Notes: generated by a model not told the origin, from the letters alone. A stretch of DNA of 64,000 bases from Helopsaltes ochotensis (GCA_013400155.1 VXBM01000058.1:1549985-1613984); one strand, 5' to 3'. Counted from the first letter of the stretch, positions 1 to 12,429 are shown. Numbers and translations: made by a program.

Positions 1-709
1 TTTACCATGATGAGGATAGTTACATTCCACATCCTTCCCCATGGCTCAGTTCCTCTGGAGCACAATTGCACTAGCACCTATTAAATATATTAAAACACTC
101 CAGAATAAGCTTATTTGTGTTTAAAGGTTGTCAATAAAATGCTCTAGGTATTTAAATAATATATGTTTTCTCAGAGAAGTTTTTATTCTGTTTTTGTTCT
201 GTGTTTCATGTTTTCCAAGCCAAACACTATGGCACCACCTCTAATCCATATTGTTCCAAACCAAATCCTACTTCATGCTTCTCAGCCTTCACAATCCAAG
301 CTTCCATTCTACCTTCATCTCATTGCTCCGTGTAAGCAAATGAAACTGAGTTTCCATCCTTAGGTCCCTGTGTTCTAGTGTAGCTCTGTTACAGGTGAAT
401 AATGTTTGAGACAAGTTTGTTCCAACATCCAAAACTGGCATTGCTTGCACACTTCCCTGTAAAATTTTTCCCACAATGAAAACCACTGAGGATGTTCGTG
501 TTTCAAGTGACTTGCAAGAAGCTGCAAGGGTCCTGGTTGCTTTAAATAAGCTTGGCAGACTAACGCAGAAAAAGGGTTTTTTTGCCTGCCTAACCTCTAG
601 CATTGCATTCATAAGCAAGCAAGGCTTTGGCTGAGTTTGCTGTTTGCTGAAAGGGTATATTTTGTACAAAATTGTTAGAGTTTCACATTCTACAGTTGTC
701 TTTTTCCAG

Positions 710-831
710 TATCTTACATCCACACACAGAATTTCAGGCCTGGCTGTTGAACTTTCCAAAATGCCAAGTGTGAGCCCTTTTGGCAGAGCAGAGCAGGTTC
801 TGAACCCTGCCAAGCCCTCTGAGCCCTCACG
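710..831 (+). other. Weak candidate internal exon
   Basis: A pyrimidine-rich run ending in ccag (AG at 708-709) is followed by 122 bases that stay open in one frame and end at a strong splice donor, CACG|GTGAGT (GT at 832-833). The 122-nt length would shift reading phase. The implied peptide, roughly forty residues rich in Ser and Pro, matches no family I recognise. Acceptor-donor pairs of this quality arise by chance in tens of kilobases of vertebrate DNA, so this is only a candidate. A minus-strand open frame overlaps it and is equally unsupported. Confidence 0.15.
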
Positions 832-962
832 GTGAGTGGCCAAAGCAAGGGCCAGCTAACAGCCACCAGGCACATGCCAAAATCGGACCCTTAGCCCATG
901 GGATGGGCACCTGCCTGGCTTGCTCTGTCCAAGTCGAGCACATGTACTCCATGCAAGTGCAT

Positions 963-998
963 CACAGCTTTTTCAAAAAACACAGCTTTTTCAAAAAA
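963..998. repeat. Perfect 18-bp tandem duplication
   Basis: The unit cacagctttttcaaaaaa occurs twice head to tail with no mismatch (963-980 and 981-998). It looks like a recent replication-slippage or small tandem duplication. No function is evident. Confidence 0.95.
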
Positions 999-1980
999 CA
1001 ATCAACAATGATTTTCTGTCAGTAGGAAATATTCAGTTCAATTCTTACCATTAATTACAAATAATCATAAAGACATTGTCCAGCAAGCCAAAGGGGACAT
1101 TTAAAGGACATCTCCTAGTATGTGTATCACTATTGCATTGCCTGTTTTCACTGCTCTATGAGCAATTTATATTTATTTATTCAGACTTCTAAAGGCCGAA
1201 CAGGCCAGGACAATAAGCTTGCCATAGGTAGGCACCACCTCTCTGTGCTGAACAATTCATGATGTTTCCCAGTTTTCCATTATGGGATCTCGCATCTAGT
1301 CCACCAGCTTTGATGCCTCCACATCTACCAAAGAATTCATAAGGAAAAGGACAGTTTTGATCCTCAAAACAAAAGACAATGGATGATATTGCTGCTACAG
1401 AACATTTCTTCCCTGTGCTGATTCAGGCTCCAGGGGGGTGAATTTGAGAATGGAGTTGTTTCCCTTGAGGGCTTAGCCTCCTTCTCCAGCAGCATTTGAT
1501 GGAGAACAACACACAGGTGTCTCCCCTGGCAGAGCTCTACCTGGCACAGGCCCATGGCCAGTTTAAGAGCCAACCACTATGGATAAAAGGCAGCCTCTTA
1601 TCTTCTCATGAACAGAGGCCAGAACAGGTCTTCAACCCACAGCATGGTTGTTTTTTATCTTCATTCCCAATATGAGTTAAAAACACGTATTTACTCCTCC
1701 CAAAGCAGCCTGGCTCCCCATGAGTGTCCGTCCCTGGAGGATGAGCTGTCCCTGTGCGGACTGCCTGCCTTCCTGCTCTGGCTGCTCCCTGCCCTGGCCC
1801 TGCACAGCCACAGCTTGGGGACAGCGCTCAGCAGCCAAACCGCAGCTGCTGCGAGGGGCAGTTTGGCCAGTGGCACGTGGCCAGGCATGGGAGCTGAGAT
1901 GGGCTCGGATGCACAGGGGGAGGGGGTTTTGGCTGTCTGTGGCAGTACAGGTACCATATGCTCAGGGTCAGCCCTGAACA

Positions 1981-2085
1981 GCCTGGGTGGTTTGGAGTGA
2001 GGCAGTTAATAGATCCTTAGCTGCAGCCAAAATTCTGTACTATTTGTACCGAACAGGCCTTGATCTCCCACAGCTCCTTTGGAAG
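1981..2085. repeat. Possible old dispersed repeat, copy A
   Basis: This block shares three short motifs, in the same order and at similar spacing, with positions 13446-13560: gcctgggt, then an aatagatcct core, then cagctcctt followed closely by ggaa. The pattern suggests two decayed copies of one interspersed repeat, but I cannot name the family. The GC-rich sequence just upstream of each copy may also belong to it. Confidence 0.3.
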
Positions 2086-4885
2086 GAAACTCTGTCCTGA
2101 CCCTCCTAGGTAAGGTACAAGGTGATACCCTTAAATCACAATGAGCATCTGCCCACACTGTCCTCACCCTGATCTTGATGCTGTGAAGAACCTTGGTGGT
2201 AGGAGTGACCCATGAAAGGGCAGGATAAAGGACAGTAGGATTCCAAGCACTTGGTTAGGGCCTGCTGGGAGCAGGAAACTGAAAGTACTGCTGCCTTTTC
2301 CTCTGGCCATCGGGCTCGTCAGAGTGCAAAGACTGCAGTCAATGTTTTGATAGTCCTGTAGACACGAGGCAGGAACTGCACCAAAGAGCATAAGGAAAAC
2401 CACACCTTGTTTATGCCATATTTATGCCTGGTGAATACATTTGTCAGAGAAGACACTTTTTTTTCCCCCCTTTTTTTGCTTAAGAGTAGAGTTTGCCTGC
2501 ATAAAATTAATTCTAGGCAGAGATTGTACCTTGGGAAGAAAGAGTTTGGGGTAATAGATTTTTTTATGCTTGGTTATTAATTTATTGTGTGAGCAATGCT
2601 CAAAACACGTTAAATGCTGCACAAGCATGCCCACGGGAAAATAAAAATTAGAAAATAAATTGAATCATTTACAGAGAACAGGATGGTGCAGACTTTCTGC
2701 GGGGGTAATCAGGCAGGGGAGAAAGTATTAATATCTCTGCACTATTAAGCTTTGGTGTGCTTGTAATAACCTTCCACCAGCTTTTGCATTCACTGACTAA
2801 AACCTGGCTACCAGATGGCATTATTTGGCTTTGCCTGTGCTTCTGAGACACCCTAGTATCATCCTGTATTCTATCCAGAACCCCTTGGTGTGTTGTTATA
2901 CAGTAAGAAGAGTGAGTCTGGCACCTTACATTAGCAAATCATGCAATAAATAGTACGAGATCCCCAGGAACAAGCTGGTGCTGTTTTAATGCTCATTTAA
3001 GCCTAGTATTTTTCTGGCCAGTCTTCTCTGGATTTTAATTTATATCATAATTTCATACTTCTATTTTTGTTTCTGAAAACATGAAGAAAAGGAGGCACAA
3101 TAGCTTCAATCAATTAATTCCTCTCCCATTAGTTTTCTGTCTTTATAATTCTAATATCACTATTGATTGGAGTTAACCCCTAAATTTACTGCTATAAATA
3201 AAAAGCAAATTGGCCCAAATATATTTCTCATAATCTTCCAAGTATTTATTTTCTACAGTGATTTTTATTACTCTGCCTCATTCCAGTGATGCCTATCAAT
3301 ATTTTTGGCTTTTAACACACATTTTATGAAATTACTCATTTCTGAAAACAGAATTTTTCCCCCATTAAGTCTCTGTGAAGCAACTCATGAGGTTAAGAAG
3401 TCACAGCATTTCATAATCAGTTGAGTAATCATCCTCACATACTACTGATAGCTAAATTTTAGTTCTATTAATATTTTGTTTATAGTTTCTATTCTGTGAA
3501 GTTTGGGGCAACCCGTTTTAGCATTGAGTGCTGCTATGAGCTATGTCTTTTATCTCCCAACTTGCTGAAGTGCCTGTGGTGGCTACCTCCTGCCTTAGGC
3601 ACTGTAGAACCGTGTTTCATAGTTTATAGAGGTTTTGGGTTTTGTTTTTGTTTCAAATCAGTTCTGAAGAACAATCACATTAAAAATGATTTAATGCGAT
3701 TGCTAAAAAGCTCTTTTAAAACAGGCAACTAGAAAGCTCTTAACTATGAGGCTTTATCTGTCAACGCTGGAATAGAAATGCCTACTTGCAAAAAGATGTT
3801 TGGCCCTTCAGCCTCGGTTCTCTTAAGGAAACCAGTACAGATCCTGCAAGATATGTGGCTCAGTATGGGATTATCTGAAGGGTGCCTTTAGACATGGTGT
3901 TCTCTTGAGGCCAGGTAAATAAACCCTGGGCCCTGTGGCCTCTCCTGTTCCTCCACACAAAACTAATTCCTTTCAAGTCAGACTGTGACTTTTTCAAACA
4001 TTGGCTGCACTGACGAAGTGTGTGCATGGGGCATGGACTCTGAATTAGGAAAACTCCTCAGTAGTATTCAATTAAGATTACATTGCAACTGCCTGTTAGT
4101 ATCTAAATTAAAAGTATAAAAGGAAAATCAATGGTCATTTGCCTACATAAATAATAAAGGAGAACCTTGAGATCCTGCTGCCATGAGTTATGTTGTGAAG
4201 TAAAGCTCTTGCGGTAGGGCCTGGTGCAAACTGCAGAGTCAGTGCCCTGGCACACACATTTGCCTTGGAGCTGAAGTCCATTGTCTGTAGGTAAAGCTCA
4301 AGGAACTCCAAGCATGTTTACAAAACTTTAGGACTCCACAGTTCCCTTTGCTAGTGCCTCCAAGTAATGGATTTTGTTCTGTCAAGCTTGAAAGGTCTTG
4401 CAGTTAAGTTGCACGTAGAAATCTGAAGACAAAGCAGGGAATATAGTGAATATCCACAGCCATTCATTCACTGTATTTCCATAATGGACTTGCTTGCCCA
4501 TGTGGTTAAATAACATATCTAAGCAAAATGTATCTCTGCAGGAATAACATGCTACATATTAAAATCATATTTGTCACCTACTTTTGGATTCCTCTAGTGA
4601 TATTACAGTGAAGTGACATAAAGAATAGGAATAAACATTTTTAATTTGGTAACAAGTTAGTGTTTCTATAGGACTGGCTTCTACCACAAAGATATCATCT
4701 GTGCTTGAACATTTGCTTCTTTTTCCCTCTTTGTAACCCAAAGTGGAACATAGGACAAAGGTAAATATCCTCCTGAAACAGAGCACAGTACAAAGCCATT
4801 TCTTGTGAGAAGGGATTACAAATGTTGTCTACCACTTTTTCTCTTATCAGATAGGTTAATGCAATGTTTTATTTTTTTTTTTTAA

Positions 4886-5022
4886 ATAATCAGAATTGTC
4901 AAGGTTGGAAGAGACCTTTAAGATCAACAAGAACAACTATAAACCCAGAATTATCACTGGAACCCCTCAAACCACATCACCTAGTGTTCAGACACCTCTT
5001 AAGCACCTCTGGAGATGGCAAC
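4886..5022 (-). mobile_element. CR1 LINE 3' end, minus-strand fragment
   Basis: The words caaggttggaagagaccttt and agatcaacaag, followed by a diverged stretch of CR1 3' untranslated region (cctctggagatggcaacaac), match the reverse complement of a CR1 3' terminus. The terminus itself lies at the left edge. Only about 130 bp remain. The wording differs from the CR1 next to it, so this seems to be a separate, older insertion of another subfamily. Confidence 0.7.
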
Positions 5023-5059
5023 AACAGCGCCTGGTGGGAAGAACAGCGTTCTCCATGGA

Positions 5060-5837
5060 AATTAGAAGACACATCTTCATGGAGATCAACAAGGCCAAGT
5101 GCAAGATCCTGCACATTGGGGCAATCTCAAGCACAAATACAGGCTGGGAGAAGAATGGATTGGGAGCAGCACTGAGGAGAAGGACTTTGGGGTGTTTCAT
5201 GACAAGAAGTTTGTCATGAGCCAGGAAAGTGCACTTGCAGCCCAGAGAGCCAAAAGTGTCCTGGGTTGCATCCAAAGGGTTGTGGGCAGCAGGTCAAGGG
5301 AGGGCATTCAGCCCTTCTGTTCTACACTAGTGAGACCCACCTGGAGTACTGCATGCAGCTCTGGAGACTTCAGTATAAAAAGGACATGGACCTGCTGGAG
5401 TGAGCCCAGAGGAGAATCACCAAGATCATCACGTGTCTGGAATTTCTCTCCCATGAAGACAGCTTGAGAGAACTGAGGATGTTCATCACGGAGAAGAAAA
5501 AGCCCCGAGGAGACCATATAGCACCTAAAGGGGCCTACGAAAAGCTGGAGAGGGACTTTTCATAAGAGTATATAGAAATTAGACAAGGAGGAAGGGCTTT
5601 AAACTGAAAAAGGTTTGATTTAGATTAGCTATAAGGAAGAAATTGTTTTCTGTGAGGGTGGTGAGGCACTGAAAAAGGTTGCACAGAGTTGTGGATGCCT
5701 CATCCCTGGAAGTGTTCAAGACCAGGTTGGATATGCTCTGAGCAACCTGGTCTAGTAGAAGGTGTCCGTAGCCACGGAGAGGGGGTTGGAAGATGATGGT
5801 CTTTAAGGCTCCTTCTAACCCAATCCATTCTATGGGG
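5060..5837 (+). mobile_element. CR1 LINE, 5'-truncated copy with full 3' end
   Basis: This is a sense-oriented copy of a chicken-repeat-1 non-LTR retrotransposon. It runs from the C-terminal part of ORF2 through the 3' untranslated region. The 3' part is diagnostic: ggaagtgttcaagaccaggt, gagcaacctggtctagt, then ggtctttaaggctccttct and a final ccattctatgg. The 5' end is truncated, as is usual for CR1, which integrates by target-primed reverse transcription and rarely completes the copy. The left boundary is soft because it abuts an oppositely oriented CR1 tail near 5022-5060. It is diverged and cannot be active. Confidence 0.93.
5083..5530 (+). pseudogene. Decayed CR1 ORF2 (reverse transcriptase C-terminal region)
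   Basis: This is the remnant of the CR1 ORF2 protein, whose intact form has an endonuclease and a reverse transcriptase that copy the element's own RNA. Only the part downstream of the catalytic core survives. Recognisable pieces are INKAKCKILHIG at the start, then EKDFGVFHDKK, MSQESALAAQRAK, LGCIQRV and SRSREGIQPF, which correspond to the conserved thumb-like segment of CR1 proteins. The frame shifts at least twice, once near 5130 and once near 5340 after LVRP. An in-frame stop (tga at about 5401) interrupts the later segment. No endonuclease and no catalytic aspartates are present. There is no evidence that it is expressed. Confidence 0.85.
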
Positions 5838-8800
5838 CTATTTCCTGTGTCTAAATACCCTGCACTGGAGAAGTGGCTTCTGGTTGCACCATTCTCTGTG
5901 CAAGAGGGGATAGGTTTACATTTGTTTATAGGGTTTGTGAATTATTATCAATCAATAAATCTACCATCCAGGATCCCTCAGGAAATCATCAGAGTTGCAT
6001 TAACTGCATTCTCCAAAACCAGTGACTTAGTAAAGACCTGATAAGACACTCCTGCTGCTGGTGAATGTCAATAACAGAAGCCGAGAGAAAGCTGTGTGGT
6101 CAGGCCCTCAGCTGAACCCTGTGAGTGCTAAAAACTTCAGTACAACAGCCCTCACACTTTGCTTCTGTTTAGAAGTCCCTGTACCATTGCCTTTTAGTTT
6201 CCTTACTAAATTTACAGTGGGTGGTGTCTCTCATTGTGCTGTCTTTGCAACACAGCTCTCCTTAGAGTTGCAAAAGCCTGCTTCGCTGAAGACAGTTATA
6301 CAAACCTCTCATTTGGAGCTAAGGGCTAAGAACATTTTCTTTTGGTGAAGTTAATGGAGGATTTACCACTGATGTCAGTGAGGCCAAGTTCCCACCTCTT
6401 TTTCAAGCAAGACTAACACAATGAGGTGAGGTGACTGGTGGAAATTATGCAGGAATTAGAACTCCCAGGACAGAACAACAGTACAGTGTTGTGTAAATCT
6501 TTGGTGTAACAGGATCAATGAGCGTCAATGCAGTTTTATAAGTATACATTTATTTATATGTGTCTCTCTTATGTGTCCTTGGGAAGTGCTGCAAAGCTCC
6601 CACACTTCATTATATAGGTGTATGTAAATATGTCGTGCACAGTAAATACACTCATAAAGCATTATTTTTGAAGTTGCCTTTTCAACCTCTTCTAAATGTT
6701 AGCTCTGAGCAAATAGGCAAATAAAAGCCTCACAGCCACACAGGGAGAAACAAGTTGTGAGTAGCATTTCAGCCACCTGTCCAGGAAATTGCTTTGGGCC
6801 CACGAGATGTGCCAGCAATGGAAAGGTCTGAATGAAGATGCTGGCAAAAGGGAACAGAGGGTCTGTCCTAGCACAGCTACAGCTGAGTTCATATAGTGAC
6901 CATTTTACTGCTCTGTCAGTCTGAGTCTTGACACTGCTGCTTGGGTTGGAAATGGCAGAGCGCAGCTGTGCAGGTCCTTTCAGCCAGCTGACCTGGGGAT
7001 GAGGGCCTGAGCAGCGATTTGTGCTGCAAAGGGTGATTAGGGGGCCTCTGATGAAGTGGTAGGAGGAAGGTGTGCTCAGCTTTTGGAGCAGAAAATGTGA
7101 TGGCAGAAGAAACTGGAGGAGGACATTTGTTCCAGCAGCTCTGGTGGTATCACAAAGCCAGTAGCACCCAGATGCAATTGGCGAGGGCACTGACTCCACA
7201 CAGTGCCAGGAATCTGCACAGGCAAGACAAGTATGTGGCCAGGAGAGCCCACATCCAGGCAGCAAACAGGAGAGAAATCCAGAAACGTTCTGAGAAAGCT
7301 CTGATCTCATTCCTCCTCTGGTGAGGAGTGGCATGCGCTAGCATACACCAGGGTGAATGAATAGGCTAACTTCACCAGATAATTTCTAGAGAAAGGCTCC
7401 TCCTGAAGAATCCTGGACTGCCTTAAGTGGCAGGATGATATAATCATCCATGGCATGATAACTTTGCAGCAAAAATTGTTGAATAAATCAGAGAGAAAGC
7501 ACACTTGGCAAGCAGATCACCAAGTATCAGAAGTCCTCCCCAATAAACAGACTTCTCCCAGTGCTGAAGTAAAGAAAATGGCCAAAAATTTCTAAGTGCA
7601 TTTCCTTAGATCAGCCTCGACTACCAAAGCATAAAAATTTCTGAAGTACAAATTCAACAAGTTTATTATGTGAGTATTCCTGTGGTGCACATCACTTCCA
7701 AACAGAGAGACAAAAGGGAAAAAACAGACTCAAAAAAATGTGATCCCCTCCCTCTTCCTCCAATATGTAATATAGACAAATCCAGCACTTCTGTTCAGTG
7801 ATATTTTCCGAAGATCATATTTTGTGTGTTCCAGGGTGGAACAAAATGAATTTGAGACCTCTAAAGTTATCATAGAATGGAATTATTGTTCTAAGGCCAA
7901 TTATTTAAGCAGACTTGAAGTTACAAGAGATGCCCTTAGAAATGAGAGATGCAAAGAAAGAAAAGGGTATAGGAGCTGAGAGATCTGACTGTATGTTTAA
8001 TTCAGGACAAAAATGGTCATCTCATTGATTCCAAGCACAGTAGTGTCTTAAGGACAAAACATAAGACCTTTGGAGTGGAATAACCTAGGGCAAGTGAGAA
8101 TACACCCAAAAAGCATCTAATAATATCTTAGCAGAGAGATGGGGTATTTTTTTTTAAGTTGCCTTTATCTCTCTCCCAATAGCCGTGCAGATGCATAGCC
8201 CAACCCAGGAAACTTTGCAAACATTAACACTTGTAAATAGCTGATAAATTCTGCAAAAGCCAATGTCTCTCCTTGCCTTGCAGTACATAGAGATCAGAAT
8301 TTGTCAGATTAATAGCTAGAGTTTGGCTGTGCAATGCTGAAAGCCAGAGATTATTTTTTAATTAGAAAAAATGATGGTCCCTTTTAAACATTTTCGTATT
8401 TCTGAAAAGAACTTGCATGCTGTTTCTGCACCCCATGAAATCATTATTTCTGGAGAAGCTATCATCACCTAGTTCACCAGCTGGCCAGCCTTTTAGTATT
8501 GGCTTCCCTTTAAAACAAGATGTCAGAATCAGTGAACAAAGTTGCAATGATTGTTCTAGAATTTCCCAATTTAAAAACCAAGAATTAATCAGAGTTCTAC
8601 AACAGAGTAGGACAGAAGACAGGCTGGCTGTCTTTCTTTCAATGCTTATCTGAAGCCTCCATATAAGCTAGAGGAGCTACAAACCCTTTGGGAGCCAGGA
8701 TGTCTCTTGCTAATGTCTGTAAAGTCCTTGTCACATTTTCAGCTCTGTGTTACTATTAAAGCCAAGTTGTAGATTCTAATGCTGTAGAGAAAATGAAACG

Positions 8801-9196
8801 TGTATTTAAAGGAACAATATTGTGCAGCTCTAGCATGGTGCCTCTCTGCTCCATCCCACTGAGACAGTGTGTCCTTGTGCCTTGTTTGTACAGCATGGAA
8901 GAACCCTGATCTGCAGGTGAGCAGTCCTTGCAATTGCCCACATTGCAAAGGAAAGTGTTTACTGAATATTCTTCAGAGGAAACAAACAGGGAGGCCCTAA
9001 AAACGTGTTGTACTCAACTGAGAGATGGATGAAGATACTCAGTATGAATTTATTTTTGTTAACAGTCAGAGAAATAATGCTGGTTATTTTAACTCGCCCT
9101 TGGAGTTACTGCTCTGAAGGAATGTGCTAAATGCTATGCATTTCTCATGTGTCTATTTGAATATGAAGATTCAACAGCATGAGGCTACATCTGTTC

Positions 9197-9197
<1 letters not shown>
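5838..9197. other. Unique non-coding sequence
   Basis: No recognisable gene, RNA gene or further repeat copy. A section at about 6690-7334 is more balanced in base composition and gives a 211-codon open frame on the minus strand, but its translation resembles no family and has no exon context. The stretch includes an isolated atcatagaatgg near 7870 that resembles a CR1 tail but has no CR1 sequence next to it. Confidence 0.7.
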
Positions 9198-9247
<50 letters not shown>

Positions 9248-9248
9248 N

Positions 9249-9337
<89 letters not shown>
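9198..9337. repeat. 140-base poly(A) tract containing one N
   Basis: The run is uninterrupted A except for a single N at 9248, flanked by ctgttcc on the left and tcagtgcttgg on the right. A homopolymer of this length is very unusual in vertebrate DNA. With the window's only ambiguous base inside it, it is most likely a gap-filling or assembly artefact around a shorter A run. Open frames that translate to long lysine or phenylalanine runs here are meaningless. Confidence 0.97.
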
Positions 9338-9340
<3 letters not shown>

Positions 9341-12300
9341 GTGCTTGGCATCTTGATGTGAGCTGTGTACAATTCATTTGATTCCTTGCAATGCAGCTAA
9401 GATCTACATTTTTAATATTGGCCAGCAGTGCCTCCAGTTTTGGGTTGTTAGCCTAAATTGCCTTGCAGATGTTGGATGTTCTGGGAGTAAGTACTCTATA
9501 TGCTGCTTTGAAAAGCCTTAAATGAAAAATCCAATATTATTTTGGGAGGCACTCAAGAATTATCAATTGCCTAAATACATGAATATTTCAAGTGCTCCTG
9601 AAGAGAATAGTGCTTGAAAACATCATGCAATAATATTCTGAGATGCTGTAGAGTTTACTTCTCATTATATCTCTTTGATCATTGATTAAATATTATTCAC
9701 TACTCCTTCTACAATTCATGAGAGGCTTTACAAGACTTTAAAATATCTTGAATTTGGAGTTGCTTAGTCAGGTCAGAAGCCTTGTTGCTCAGTTTGAATA
9801 TTTATCAAGTTCAAATTTTTTTCAAAGGCAAAAAAGCAACACAATATTTTTTTCCACGGCCTCAAATTGTGCAAGTCATTCTAAGACTTTTAGGTAATGA
9901 CACTGAAATAGTCTAAACAAGGGCTATAAGCAGTGCTTAGTATCCAATAGAATTAAATTAGAGTGTATGCAGAAATGACTTCATTTGAACCTGAAAACCT
10001 CACTTAATAAACAAACAAAATCAAACTCCCTAGGAGTTCCAATTTAACACACAAAAAACCCCCAAACAAAGAGAGCAGCAAATACTGACAACCGTATCCA
10101 TGTCAAGCTATAATTCTCTTAACTAGCTTAATTTTTGGACTGCAAGAGATGCAATAACCAACTATGCAACATCTGAAACTTTCACTGTTCAGCTACATTC
10201 ATTTCACCTAGCAGAATCTATCCAAAAATGGCGTATCTAAGCTGGATATCTATTCTGCCTCCCGAGTCACTGCAATGAGAGACTGGTACGTCCAAAGATG
10301 TCTGAGAGACGATGCAGTGAAAAGGCTTTTGGAAGTGCTACAGCTGGAGATAAATGTCTCCCTAGATTTGCTAAAAAATGGAATATAATTCAACTGTTAA
10401 ACACAAGCAGCCACTTGGGAAGATCTGCATTTCTTTTACTATCTTACTGTTTCGTTAGGTTTGTCCTGCACGTGGACATTTGCATCTGGTAGAATCTCCG
10501 CTGCTGAACTGACCCCAACATGCACAATTCTTGACACTTTTAGAAGTCGTTTGTGTTCAAACGTTTATAAAACAGGAGTTTAAAAGCTGTATCACAGAGA
10601 ATTTGTGGAAACAAGATTTTATCCAGTACATGTGAGGAATTGCTTCATAAATGCTTAAATATGTAAAAAGTGCAGTGTGACTTCTCTGATGAACAACAAC
10701 TCAACGGCACAGCTTGGCTTTCAAATATTCATAATCAATTCATTAAATAAAGAATGAATGGAAGAAAATTATGATCACAGATATTCCACAAACAGAAAAG
10801 AAAGCAAAATGACAGTTCTTATGTGTCCTCTGAATATTTTCACGAGGAAACTATATTAATATTTAATGCATGTATTACCTTTTTCAGCCAGCTCTAATTT
10901 AAGTGAATTTCATTCTCTGTGAAATGTCTGCTAATAGAATACTAATGCTACTAATAGTTGCTTACCATACTTGGAGAGGTGGGAGTTAATATTACCAACG
11001 TCTGTGTCTAAAGATGTTATTCTTAACACTGAATTAGAGAATGCTGTAACCATGTAAATTTATAAACGAGCACAATAGAAATGGAAGCAGTGTGTCAGAG
11101 AGCTATTTAATCTATCTACATAAATACATAACCTCACAGATGGCAAACAACCCCAGATTTGAGAAACAGACTGTGAGCAATACTGGTACTAGAGAAAAGC
11201 ATGTCTCTCAAATGGCAAAAGCTGGGGTGTCTAACAGCAAAGTCAATACACCATGTTTCTAATTAGCCTGAATTGCCAAAGACCTGCCTTGAACTGCCAG
11301 CTTCTCTTCCCAGGTCTGCGATCCTCTCTGTGGAGGAAGGCACTCTTCCCTCCCTCGGAACACTCCAGGCTGTGTTCTCCATGCCTGCTGAGCAACACTG
11401 CCAAGGCTCTCCGGCCTGGTGAGCGGAGCAGGGGACCCTTCCCCTGCGTGGGCTATTCCTGAAGACACCCAGCTCTCCTCCTTTCAGGGCTGGCACTCCT
11501 GAGGCCTTGCTGACTCACAGGCTTCCAGGACTGATGGTAGAACAGGACCCTAGAAGCTTCAGTTCTATCAACTATGTGCAACTCCCTCCCCATGCAACAG
11601 TGAGTCTCTCTTAGCTCCAACTGGATTTCTACTGGTAGGTTCAGTCCTTGAGCTGGGAAGGAAAATCACAGCATGGCTGACCAACACCACAAAGTTGCCA
11701 GAATCTGCTCTAAAGCACAGAAAAGGGGGTTTTGCAGTTGACATGATCTACTGTTCTCCCAACCTTGTGCATTTCAGGGGGTGTATGGACTCAGGATGAT
11801 ACTAAATTTGGATTCCTTCATGTGGGAGAATATCCTACAAAAGCAATAATCCCATCTCAGAGGCAAGCCCAAATGTTGCCTACAACTTGAATACTGGAGG
11901 ATTTCATCATTTTCTTACTTTTTACTTCACTCTAAGGCCATTCAAGCATAGGAATAAAAGAAGTCAATGCAGTGAAGGTTAATCCTGGTGCCTGATTATC
12001 AGATGGGATGGCAGTACGAAGTTTTCCTTTTGCTGCTATGTACAACTGATCCTAAATCTGAAAAAGAACCAGATTAGATACTGAGCTGCTTTGGTTTAAA
12101 TCAGGTTAGATTTGCAGGAGGCACCTGTACAAATTCCAGAGAACTTTAGGAGATCCTCAAGGTGTTTTCCTCTCTTCCTCAGTCTAAACACTAGAAAACT
12201 GCTTTAGAATTGAGAGGTGTTTTTATAGTGTTCTGTTCATGTACACTCACTTTACCTAGATCAGGTCACATCCAGATATGAATATGAAATGCACTGAGAA

Positions 12301-12429
12301 AGTAAGTTGCTAAACAGTCGTTTTGTTTCTCAAACTTCCTAATGGGAGGAGCTTTCTGTGCATGGGCCAGTTCCCACATCAGAGCACGACCATTCTGCCA
12401 TGTAACAGCAAAGGTGGGACTGGAGTATC
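9338..12429. other. Unique non-coding sequence, partly AT-rich
   Basis: I see no gene and no clear repeat. The section at about 10830-11160 is AT-rich and dense in short motifs such as TAAT cores, an ATGCAT element and a CTAATTTAAGTG word, which is how conserved non-coding enhancers often read; conservation cannot be judged from one sequence. A short GC-rich patch at about 11250-11500 gives overlapping chance frames on both strands. Confidence 0.65.

Larger units (their letters stand above)
1..4885. other. Unique non-coding sequence, left flank
   Basis: No gene is recognisable on either strand. The stretch is mostly AT-rich, with one GC-rich patch at about 1690-1990 and a very AT-rich section at about 2930-3480 that carries several TAATTA-type homeodomain core motifs. 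The longest open frame, on the minus strand at 289-843, resembles no family I know and lacks splice or promoter context. Smaller items inside it (exon candidate, tandem duplication, possible old repeat) are listed separately. Confidence 0.7.

Noticed and set aside
289..843. 184-codon minus-strand open frame
   Set aside because: It resembles no known family and has no supporting signals. I cannot distinguish it from chance.
5060..5837. A functional reverse transcriptase gene
   Set aside because: The copy is truncated to the C-terminal part and contains frameshifts and a stop, so it is only a CR1 pseudogene.
6699..7334. 211-codon minus-strand open frame
   Set aside because: No domain, splice context or promoter is visible. 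The composition looks like translated non-coding sequence, and other frames overlap it.
7868..7882. CR1 tail wording (atcatagaatgg)
   Set aside because: The sequence on both sides lacks any other CR1 wording, so a short chance match is more likely.
9198..9337. Poly(A) tail of a processed retrogene
   Set aside because: No gene-like sequence or target duplication flanks the run, and bird CR1 does not normally make poly(A)-tailed retrocopies. An assembly artefact fits better.
9124..9381. Poly-lysine and poly-phenylalanine open frames
   Set aside because: They are translations of the A homopolymer and its embedded N.
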